A stretch of DNA of 64,000 bases. It comes from Ceratothoa steindachneri (Eukaryota; Arthropoda; Malacostraca; Isopoda; Cymothoidae). Below the pieces are notes generated by a model. It was not told the DNA's origin. It saw only the letters and a program-made list of their open reading frames with translations, and made no database searches. The stretch is from NCBI GenBank assembly GCA_963969495.1, contig OZ018338.1:45143206-45207205 (forward strand), read 5' to 3'. Made by a program: the position numbers and the translations under genes. Below, piece by piece: positions 37,412 to 47,133 of the stretch; positions within the stretch are counted from its first letter, which is position 1; every line of letters begins with the position of its first letter.

Positions 37412-40188
37412 ACACTGGTCTGCTTTAAAAATGTTCCTAAGGGTTTCATAGGTGATTCTTAATGGAATTTGTCTCCAAAATCCAAATTCAGCATTTATAT
37501 TGCTCAATCAGGTCTAGTTTTTAAGATACAGACCAAGCTCCCTAGATGGCGTTAGAGAGCTCAGTCTCTAGCTGACCGCGAGCGCGAGTGGTTGTGTGTT
37601 GCTTGCTCACTCTCCAACTAAGTGTTGGTTTTTTAATCCATGACTTTTCTCATCTATGAACAGTGTTTAAAGTGTATTTCTAAAACTTTATTTATCTTTG
37701 TGAATTTTTTTGCAGGCAAATACATTAGCAAAACTCCTTATATTTCGTAAAAATTTATAGAAAGTGTAAAAACAGTCCTGATAGATTTTGTTTTGTTTGT
37801 GGAAAGGTAACTTTTAGTGACCAGCAATGCACTATAACGCCGTTGGTAAAGTTCCTTTACAATGCATATTTTGGAATAAAGCTAGGTGATCAAGACCAAA
37901 ACTTTGCTCCACATATGTGCTGCAAAGCCTGTGTCATAGCCTTAAGACGCTGGAGTGAGGGCAAAACGAACTGTTTGTCATTTGGTGTACCTAGGGTGTA
38001 GAGAGAAGGCAAGGACCACATTACAGACTGCTATTTTTGCATGACAAATCTTAAAGGTGAGATAATTACTTTAACAATATAGTCCTTTACAAATCTAGAA
38101 ATGTTTATACAAATCTTTTGGTAGCCTATTAAAATTGTAATTGTGTATAAAAATAGTGTATTATGCTGGTAGAAAAATTGTGGTTAAATTGTATATAAAA
38201 ATTTATTGTATTTCAAAATTGTAAATTTACCTGGTATGAAAAATGTGTATAAAAATGTGGAAACGAGGGTCGAGTGAATTAAAAGTATGTAAATTGAGTA
38301 TGCGGCACTTTTTTCAGGTGTCAATAAGAAGAACAAACACACTGTAGTCTATCCTGATGTTCCTTCTGCCATTAAACCACAACCACATGGTCCAGGAGTT
38401 CCAGTTCCTTCTCCACCTTAAAATACTGAGCTACAAGACAATATAGAAGCTATAGAAGTGGCTGAGACTGACACTTTACTGACATATCAGCCTACGTCTA
38501 CAATGACTTTGCCAAGACCACTCACTCAAGGTCAATTAAATGACTTGAATAGAGATCTTGGTCTTTCTAAAGAGAATGCACAACTTCTTGCATCCCGTCT
38601 TAGTGAGAGCAACCTCCTCTCTCAACAAACTGCATACTTTTGGTTCAGAAATAGAGACGAAGAGTTTCGAAAGTTCTTTGCAGTTGATTCTTGCAGCTCT
38701 TTGATGTATTGCAATGATGTAAAAGGTTTAATTGAGGCACTTGGCGTTCCTTACCAACCAAGTGAATGGAGGCTCTTTATTGATTCTTCTAGCAGAAGTT
38801 TGAAGGCAGTACTTTTAAATATTGGCAATAAAATGGCATCTGTACCTATTGGCCATTCAGTTCAGTTAACAGAAAGCTACGAAAATATGAAAGTATTGAT
38901 TAATACAATCAAGTACTCTAACCAGAACTGGTTTATATGTGGTGATCTCAAGGTAAGATATATTTTACTTTATTGAACTTGTTAAATATTTCAAGGAATG
39001 TTTGTTTCTAAATACCAATGACAGAAGGATATTATACACATATTAGTTTCTCTCTACCCCTAATAAACTTAGTGAAAATTGCCTATGCAAAAAATAGAAG
39101 TTCTTAGAAACCATGTACATCAATATGCATCAATATGTTTTCTTTCAGGTTGTGTGCCTTCTTCTTGGGATGCAAGGAGGCTACACAAAATATCCATGCT
39201 TCATGTGCTTATGGGATAGCCGGGCGGATAGTCTTCACCATAAGCAAAAGACTGGCCATCTCGAGAGGCATTCCAAATTGGCTGCCACAATGTGGTAGCT
39301 CAACCTCTAGTCCCTCCCAAAAATGTTTTACTGCCTCCTCTTCATATAAAGCTTGGCCTGATGAAGAACTTTGTCAAAACACTGAATAAAGAAGGCCGAG
39401 CTTTTAAGTATCTACTGCAAAAATTCCCACAGATCAGTGATGCCAAGCTCCATGCAGGCATATTTGATGGTCCCCAAATTAGAACTCTCTTAAAGGACAA
39501 GCATTTTTACACCAATATGGAAGCCAGTGAACAAGAAGCATGGCGAGCGTTTAGTAAAGCAATCGACGGTTTTCTGGAAAATAAAAGAAGCTCAGAATAT
39601 ATCTCACATGTAAATGAGCTTATGAAAAGCTTCGAAAAAATGGGAGCTCGCATGTCGATAAAAATGCATTTTATCCAGTCATATCTTGACTATTTTATGG
39701 AAAACTGAGGAGATTATAGGCGAGGAACAAGGAGAAAGATTTCACCAAGACATAAAGACTATAGAGACAAGATATCAAGGACGCTGGGACATCAACATGT
39801 TAGCTGACTATTGCTGGTGTCTTAAAGGCGACGAACCAACATCGCTTCACAAGCGGAAGTCATCAGGACTTCTTTTCTTGGAAAATAGTTTCTTTGCACT
39901 CCTGGGTAAGCTCATAAGTAGTCTGTAAGTTGGAAATTAATTAAAATAAGGTCGAATTGAGTGTGTATTTTTTTATTACAAGTAATTGTCATTTATTAAA
40001 TAACTTTTATATAAATAAGGAATTTTTGAAAAATGGCCCTTTTCTAAAAACAGTAGTGCGCTGTATCTCAAAAACCAGACCTGATTGAGCAAAATGAATG
40101 TCATATTTCAATTTAGGAGAACAATTTCGTTAGGAATCACTAAAGAAAACCGCAGGGACAGAATTTCTTTTCAAACGCAGGCCTGTGT
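37412..40188 (+). mobile_element. CACTA/Chapaev/Transib-like transposon, copy 1, in hAT
   Basis: The left terminus reads ACACTGGTCTGCTTTAAAAA and the right one, in reverse, ACACAGGCCTGCGTTTGAAA. Inverted similarity continues for ~120 bp, including GTGATTC(T/C)TAA and GCTCAATCAGGTCT, to 37530 and 40051. AATA lies directly outside both ends (37408-37411 and 40189-40192). Removing the element and one AATA joins the hAT codons as ...MPI-DLVTR... in frame. Length is 2777 bp. A 4-bp duplication and CAC-starting termini fit the CACTA-Mirage-Chapaev group. The assignment is inferred, not searched. Confidence 0.82.
37729..39928 (+). pseudogene. CACTA/Chapaev/Transib-like transposase, copy 1 (3 exons, broken)
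   Basis: Exon 1 (to 38056) has a treble-clef-like Cys set: DRFCFVCGK, LGDQDQNFAPHMCCKAC, DCYFC. Intron 38057-38317 has GT-AG ends and phase 1. Exon 2 (38318-38952) carries PHGPGVPVPSPP, LGLSKENAQLLASRLSESN, then EWRLFIDSS (first Asp, 38782) and CGDLK (second Asp, 38944). Intron 38953-39148 is phase 0. Exon 3 has GGYTKYPCFMCLWDSR (Cys at 39197 and 39206), PPLHIKLGLMKNF, MHFIQSYLDYF, GEEQGERFHQDIK (putative Glu, ~39722-39736) and RYQGRWDINMLADYCW. Defects are a stop for Trp at 37999, TAA at 38419, and frameshifts near 39285 and 39705; no start Met is visible. I know this family as uncharacterised arthropod proteins; the DDE reading is my inference. Confidence 0.8.
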
Positions 40189-40192
40189 AATA

Positions 40193-41214
40193 GGCATACT
40201 ATATTGCTTTGATTTTAAAACAGTAAGTATAGCAGGCACTCGCACTTTCTTGTCTAATTTTCGTGCATGGAATATGGTATTTAAACAAGAACTACTATTT
40301 AAAGTGTCTTTTATAGCAAGCTGAAAAGTGTGGGGGGCACATCTAATCGAAAAACATTATGAAACACAGTTTCATTATTTAGTTAACTATCTATATTTAA
40401 TTCGTTAAAACTATTTTCATAAGCACTATGATCACTGGCACTATTTTCACTATCTTCATATGACATATGTTGTATAGTTTTCCCTATATTTTTTGCATTA
40501 CTAGTTGTAACAATATATACATGATTGGTATTCAGCTCAATTTTTGGCAAGACTTTTATTACAGTTTCTCTGATTTGTTCTCTATACTCGTATGAGAACT
40601 GGAAAATTCTGCCACTGCTAAAGTTCTTATTTAAACAGAATCGCTAATAATAAATTGAGCATTAATACTCGTACCAAGCACAGATCTGTCCAAGCGGGAT
40701 GCAACATTAATCTTCAATGATAATAGCCTTCCTTGGTGTTCCTTGCTATTTTTTTAACGATATCTGCTGCTTTTTCATCTACTAAAGTTGCAACTTTCTT
40801 CTTGCCCATTGTAACATTGAGTTCCTTTTTAATGGGGTCTATTATTTTACATAGTCCACTATCTTCAACAGTAGGAAATAGTCTTGCATTTACACTGACC
40901 AACTCGATCATAGCGCTATTTAATATGTTGGCGTCCATCTTTATGCTTACTGTTGGGCCAAATATTTTGTCAATAGTCTTGCTTCGCTTGGAATGTTCAC
41001 ATTTTTGTGCTTCATCTTGTGCGAGAGATTTCTTAGCAATTTGAGTAGCACAATTATTCAATAAATTAAACTCATTCTGATGATACCTTTCTAAATGTTT
41101 CTTTAAATCTGTAGCAGACGGACACTTCAAGGTCATTGTGCAATTGTTAACTTTGCAAGTTGCTTTTGCTTCTTTTCCGTATCCACTTAAATGGAAATAC
41201 AAGTTACGTAACAC
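40193..41214 (-). pseudogene. hAT transposase, N-terminal part
   Basis: It begins with a BED-type zinc finger: CKVNNCTMTLKCPSATDLKK, then HLERYH. Next comes KRSKTIDKIFGPTVSI and an intact frame to about 40714. After stops, readable pieces follow: IELNTNHVYIVTTSNAKNI (the region of a catalytic Asp, here Ser) and RCAPHTFQLAIKDTL (~40350-40310). It ends KSKQYSMPI at the insertion point. BED fingers in this family bind the transposon ends. The start at 41214 is the first Met of the frame. Confidence 0.82.
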
Positions 41215-42376
41215 TTATCCGTTTTTTGACGTCTCATTTTTGAGGGGTTTAAAAATGAGATGAAAAATTGTGTCACAAAATTTAAATGGGAGAGAAGCAT
41301 TTATAAAAATGTGACGTTTACAAGATGTTGTCTAGTTTGAAATTGATTTTCTCTAAATGCTTTTAACAATTTATGCATTTTATTATTCTAGTAAATTCTA
41401 AAAGAAAGGAGGATTATACGCCGCGTTGGGGAAAAAAGGTGCTTTTATCTATGGTAGGTGAGAAGAAAGGTTCAGCTTTGGGTCATTCTCTCATTAGCGA
41501 AACAAGAACTTGAGCCTATCATTTAGATGCGAAGGTAAGGAAAGGTTGAATCATTAAGAAATCTCTTAGGGATTTAAAAACTCGGAACAGAAGAAAGGTT
41601 TAGCTGTGGGTCATTCTGTGATTAGCAAAACAAGATTAGGACTAGGATTAGGACGAAAGATTGGAATTCTTGGAATTCCTAAATGCTTTTATTAATGATA
41701 CTCGTCGTTTTCGCTTCAAACTTATATTTATAATCGATTCAGTTGGAATTCGAGTTTTTTAATTCTTTTCGGTTCGAGTTTAAATTTCGATTCGAGTTTT
41801 CACAAATATTTCAGTTCGGATTTTTTTTCGATTCGGGTTTGAAAATATATAAATTTTAAAGGTTTATCGATTCAAATTTGATTCGATTTCCCAGCACTGA
41901 TATTAAATAAATAAAATTATCGCCCATACTGCCTAAATAGGTTATTAAGGATAAGAGAAGACCAATATCGATTTTAAAATGAAAAAAAATATATATAAAT
42001 GTTCAAATAAAGAATCCACGACCTTCAATAAGAAATTCATCTGAACGCACCCAACAAAAATTGAAAGCTGTACTAAGCATATTAAAATCCTCATTAAAGT
42101 GCGGGTATTTTAATGATGATTAGAAACGAGCTTAAATTATTTTATCGTCCTAACCTGGTTAACCTCCAGACTCCTATAAATTGTGGTTAAGATTTTCTCG
42201 AGAAAATCCTAGCTGTTAGTTTCAATTCAATCATATATTCATGGAAATAATTTACATTCACAACAATACCTATTCAGAAGAAAAAGTGGATATGACATAG
42301 CATTAGCTATAGCAACGGAAAAACTAGCAAATAACGAGAGGGAAAGCGAGTAAATAGGCTGATCTTTTAAAGACGT

Positions 42377-42475
42377 ATGTCGTAGGTTAACCCCACACAT
42401 CTTACACCATATTAATATAGATGTCGTAGGTTAACCCTACACACCTTACACCAGTTTAAGATAGATGTCGTAGAA
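42377..42475. repeat. 44-bp tandem repeat, ~2.2 copies
   Basis: ATGTCGTAGGTTAACCC starts at 42377 and 42421 and a truncated third unit starts at 42465, with period 44. It sits at the ragged end of the LINE L5 fragment. Confidence 0.85.
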
Positions 42476-42639
42476 TAGGATCAAGTTCACACTTTCTGCT
42501 TTACGATTGCGTGGGAAGTTTACAATATAAGCAGAGTGCAAATTAATTGAGAGTACTCGTAGGTTAGCCAATAGTCGAGTATCTTAGAGTACCAGGACAA
42601 AAGAAAAACGGGCAAAAAAATAACTTTACTACTATGAAA

Positions 42640-43459
42640 ATCAATATTATTTTACAAGGCTAAGAGGAGTTTTAGAATGAGTTATACACATATTAGATTT
42701 ACACGGGTCTCCGAAGCAGAGGAGGGAGGGGAGACGTGGTGAGGACGGTAACCGTACAAACAAACGGACAATATTGATCGAGGGACGCTCGAACGATCTT
42801 GAGTATAAAACTAAGCAGATATTTAGGCTTACACTGGGTAGAGGGGAAGGGGGGTAGAGCACTTGCATAGGAAAGTTGCGCGTTGATGATACTTCGAAGA
42901 TTTGGTTCGAGAAAGTAATTCTTGCCTTGGCGCCAAGTTTAAACAATAGTCTCAGGATAATGTCTATTACGGGGTTAACTTAAATCTTGCTTTCGAGTTA
43001 CACAAATCGAGATTGAGGGCGCTGCGTTCGAGGGGCGAGGGTAGCGAGGCGAGGTAAACTCATGTGATTTAACGAGAATACAGTAAGGTTGATGGATTCT
43101 GTGAAAATTGTGCAGAGTTCAACGGAACGCGAGTAGTGGGTACAGACGGGGGCGGACAGAGGATACTGAGGGGACAAAGAGGACATGGATACTCGGCGGA
43201 TACTCTCTTTCAACTTTGGCGCCGGTGGATGTATAGGGGTCGAATGGGGTTTTCCTCCTTCTGTCCGAAGGGGAGGGTTCTAGGGTCAGACGCATCGGCA
43301 GACGAGAATAGACTCGGCCTTTTAGCGCAAGTGTGAGAAGGTTTTTAAGCTGACGAGGTAAACTTTGTCCGACTTTAGATATGACCCTCTGGGCTCTCCC
43401 ACTTGTCGCAGCTTTCTGTGATTGCGGCAGCAAAAAGGGTCGCCCAGGTGTGTATTTTC

Positions 43460-43513
<54 letters not shown>

Positions 43514-43540
43514 ATCTCTGACAACGTACATAAAATGTTT
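42640..43540 (-). other. GC-rich island, possible solo LTR
   Basis: A ~900-bp block is markedly more GC-rich than its surroundings. It contains a (CT)n run at 43463-43510 and two GGCGCC-type sites, including TTGGCGCCAAG near 42930. Read on the reverse strand it would begin near TGTCAGAGATCACAG (~43525) and end with a TTGTAAAATAATATTG stretch resembling a polyadenylation region. That architecture would suit an LTR or a promoter region. No flanking duplication, internal retroelement or convincing coding frame was found, so the identity is open. Confidence 0.3.
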
Positions 43541-43957
43541 AATAAGGTAGGGGACTAAAATCCAAAAAGCTCCAGCTAGAACTTAACCCCATTTCCCCCA
43601 AAAAATAATCTACGACTATATTGTAGAACGAGGGGTTTATATAAGATACAATGTTTTTAGTAGACCGAGAATTTATTATAAACGCAAGAGATCCTCCGAG
43701 ACGGTGCCTCGGCCACTTATTTGATATGCACAAGAAACTAGCACTTACCAGTAATTCAGGACTTGGTATCCATCTAATTTTTTTATGATATACCGCAATT
43801 ATAAGTATCTCTTTGCAGAGACGATAGATTTATCTCAAGACATTCGTCGGTAAAATATAAATGAATGCGAAAAGCGTTTGAAGTTTCAAACACGTATACA
43901 AAAAATTAAAATAATCCCATTATATTAGAAGAAATGAGGATATCATAGTCAACGACG

Positions 43958-44040
<83 letters not shown>

Positions 44041-44044
44041 TTTT

Positions 44045-44095
<51 letters not shown>

Positions 44096-45398
44096 CATAG
44101 GAGATAGAGTTTTGGGATGCAGTAACCATATAAATACTCGTAGCATAGATGCTTGCAACAAGAACGACCTAACCAAACAATTTAGATTTCGAAACCTGAA
44201 ACAAAAATTACAATTTCGAAAATTTATATACCCTCCATCTGTCCCTAGATGCTTTCACAATCGTCCTCTCAACTCTTAAAACAAGGCATTACGATTAATA
44301 AGAAATGCAAAAAGAAGAGAACAAAAAGGTATATGATCTACATGCTATAATTTCATTAGGTTCAATTAACAGAGAAATAAAGAAGTGTGCTTTAAAGATA
44401 TAGAAAAACAAATTCATAGCCTAAATTAGGAATACATTCAAGAACACCTTGCTATGCCTTAAAGAGATCTTTATATGTAAGGAATCTTTTAGCAGTAGCT
44501 AGGGTTTAGGACTTGTATTTGACTCATTATTCACCTAATAGGACATTATTTACTGACGAGTAACATGAAATAATGATTAACTAATTAGGTCAAATAATTA
44601 TAGTTATATACTGCCAAAAAATTAAAGGAAATTACGACATGTGAAGATAATAAATAACTATGACCAATAGAGATCAAACTCCAAAACAAATAAAATAACG
44701 AATCAAGGAATATTAAAATTTTATTACAAAAGTTTGAATATCACCTAAAAATGGAAAATATTGAAGACCAAAAACTATTCTAATTAAAAAACAGAGCTAC
44801 CCTTTCACTAAATGTTTTCAATGCTAGATTACAACACTCTGTTAGCGTTTTTCTACCAACTTTATATACCAAATCCAAGTCTATTGTTCCTTTGAAGATG
44901 TCTACGAATAGCTCAAAAGAAGCCTGTGAATTAAATATATTTGATAAATTGGTATTTTCTTTCGTATATCAAGAAATCGTAGACAAAACTGAATAAAGTT
45001 AACTTGGCCATTGATAGAATAAATCATTATGGCCTATCAAAACCTATATATATCTCTCGTGGAAGACAACTCATTTCAGGCACGTTCCCAAGTGGACAAT
45101 CCGAGGTAAATTGTGAAAGATCCCTGCAACCGTCATAAAACTCTCCACTTGGGCTTAAACAAATTATTCAAGAATGATAATGCGTTGAATCACTTTGAGC
45201 GTAGTGCTTGAATTGATTGGGATCGCGTGTTTGAATATATTTTGTGTGCATATAGTGTATATGCGTGTGTGATTGTGTAATGTGTTTTTTTTTAAATTGA
45301 GCCATAGTCCCATAATGAGTTATTTTCACATTTCAATATTCAGAAAGTTTTATTAAAACATATACTCAAATTATTCTCTAAGAATGAATGGCTCACGC
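43541..45398. other. AT-rich DNA with a compound (TA)n tract
   Basis: Two TA runs, at about 43960-44040 and 44047-44093, are separated by TTTTTACA. Otherwise I recognise nothing here. Confidence 0.6.
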
Positions 45399-45578
45399 AA
45401 GAGGAAATACAAGTCAAGTGCTCATAAACAGGACTTGGCCTGTAAGAAATTATAAGCAAAACTACTTGGTCAACACTTCCATTCATACAAGAGGAAATAC
45501 AAGTCAAGTGCTCATAAACAGGACTTGGCCTGTAAGAAATTATAAGCAAAACTACTTGGTCAACACTTCCATTCATAC
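45399..45578. repeat. exact 90-bp tandem duplication
   Basis: Positions 45399-45488 and 45489-45578 are identical as far as I can read, starting AAGAGGAAATACAAGTCAAG and ending ATTCATAC. The period is 30 codons, so a frame stays open through both. The lack of divergence means a very recent event, in contrast to the decayed elements around it. Confidence 0.95.
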
Positions 45579-45581
45579 ATT

Positions 45582-46562
45582 TTTAGTCGCGTGTGAGTCT
45601 ATGTCAGTCTGTCGTTCGGTCCACGTTTTGTTTTCACTTTTGAAATTTTATAATAACATTGAAACTATTTGGCCGATTCTAAAAAAATTTAAAACCCTGA
45701 TGTTTTTTAACATTTTTTTTAAATGATATAATTGCCAAAGTCCTCTCGAGGTTAACCCGGAAATTATTTTCTTTTGGCGATTCTAAAGAAATTAGAAAAC
45801 CTTATGTTTTTACATTCTCTTTCAAGTTATATAATTAAAAAAGTCCTCCCAAATAAGCCCTGGAATTATATTGTTTTGGCAAACACATCATAACTATTCG
45901 GGCGATTCTAACGAAATTTGAAAACCATATGTTGTTTTAGATTCTCTATCGGATGATATAAGTACCAAAGTCTTACCAAGGTTAGCCCGGAAATTATTTT
46001 GATTTGTCAATAACCATACATATTCGGCCCATCCTTACAAAATTTGAAATACGTATGTTGTTATATATTTTCTTTCGAATGATATAATTGGTAAAGTCCT
46101 CCCAAGGTTAGCCCGGGAACTATTTTTTTTTAGCAAACACATTATAACTATTTGGCTGATTCTAACGAAATTTAAAACCTTATGTTGTTTTACATTCTCC
46201 TTCAGATAATATAAGTACCAAAGTCCTCCCAAGGTTAGCCAGGGAATTATTTTCCTCTGTCTATAACATCATAACTATTCGGGCGATTCTAACCAAATTT
46301 AAAACCCTTATGTTGTTTTACATTTTCTTTTAACTTTTTATATGATATAATTACCAAAGTCCTCCCAAAGTTAGCCTAGGAATTATTTTCATTTGGCTAT
46401 AACATCATAACTATCCTGCTGATTCTGAAGAAATTTTAAACCCTAATATTTTTTTACATATTCTTTCGAATGATAGAATTGTCAAGTTGCTGCCAACGTT
46501 ACTCCGGTAATTATTGAGAGTTTTAAACGTCATAAATCAGAATAAGTGAGAGCACGCGACTT
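45582..46562. repeat. diverged ~127-bp tandem array, about 7 units
   Basis: Each unit contains TAACTATTCGGNCGATTCTAA, then AAATTTGAAAACC, ATGATATAA and AAGTCCTCCCAAGGTTAGCC. Units start at about 45666, 45777, 45895, 46021, 46149, 46276 and 46412, so the period is 117-136 bp. The array is bracketed by short inverted sequences, TAGTCGCGTGTGA at 45586 and, in reverse, AAAGTCGCGTGCTC near 46560. The whole could therefore be a non-autonomous element that expanded internally. Confidence 0.85.
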
Positions 46563-47066
46563 TTTGTTCAGTAGAACTTGTTTTAGTATCTAACCCTATT
46601 CTTCTAGATAAACGATCATTCACAAATAGGTAACCAAATAGAAAATCAAGGAAGAGAATATATAAATAAATTAGAAAGTATATATTTTTCAAGTGCTTGA
46701 GGTTAAGAAAGAAAAGTAGAGCATAAACCAAGAATCATTTCAAAATACGCTCTTATCTTCAACGGCACCACCTCATAGAAAAATGCAGCCTAAGTTCAAA
46801 GTGTTAAATTTCTGTCAAACGATCACAAAAATGATATATGAAGGTAAACTTTCTGACAATAGCATTTCTAAAAATTGGGTGCCAATGAAGGTTAAAAACA
46901 AATAAATTGATGAAGTAAGTATATCACAAGTTTTGCAAAGCCTTTTCTAACACAAAGACAATATTTCAACTGACTTCAAAATTTTCATTCATTAATTAAA
47001 CAATCTACGAACCTAATGCCTTAAAGTGACACTAAGAAGCAGTTCTGCCGTTTTCAATGCTACAAG

Positions 47067-47133
<67 letters not shown>

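Larger units (their letters stand above)
35389..41899 (-). mobile_element. hAT transposon with 8-bp target duplication, split by CACTA-like copy 1
   Basis: The ends are TAGGGCTGGGAA (35389) and, in reverse, CAGTGCTGGGAA (41899), a typical hAT terminus. ATATTAAA lies directly outside both (35381-35388 and 41900-41907), the 8-bp duplication expected of hAT. Both subterminal regions (35400-35560 and 41740-41885) are dense in TTCGATTCG/TCGATTCGA motifs. The element carries one transposase gene on the reverse strand, interrupted by the 2.78-kb insertion at 37412-40188. Without it the hAT would be about 3.7 kb. Confidence 0.88.
34540..42480 (+). mobile_element. LINE L5 fragment, split by a hAT element
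   Basis: The left part (34540-35388) contains an endonuclease remnant: STIGPLVIARGYQ, GNGKTIIF in place of the GDLNAR block, and APTKPDIVLTS. The right part (41908-~42480) contains reverse transcriptase debris: RPSIRNSSERTQQKLKAVLS, LKCGYFND, a PDSYKL piece and AIATEKLA-like remnants. The hAT element with its 8-bp duplication lies between the two parts. Both parts are heavily decayed, so this is one of the oldest LINE copies here. It lacks ORF1 and a readable 3' end. Confidence 0.6.

Noticed and set aside
37412..40188. A host RAG1 or RAG1-derived gene
   Set aside because: The spacing resembles RAG1, but there is no RAG1-like sequence beyond it. The gene sits in a transposon with target duplications and is broken.
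43119..43433. Basic 104-codon frame as a host gene
   Set aside because: Its composition reflects the GC-rich block. It has no recognisable domain, and competing frames exist on both strands.
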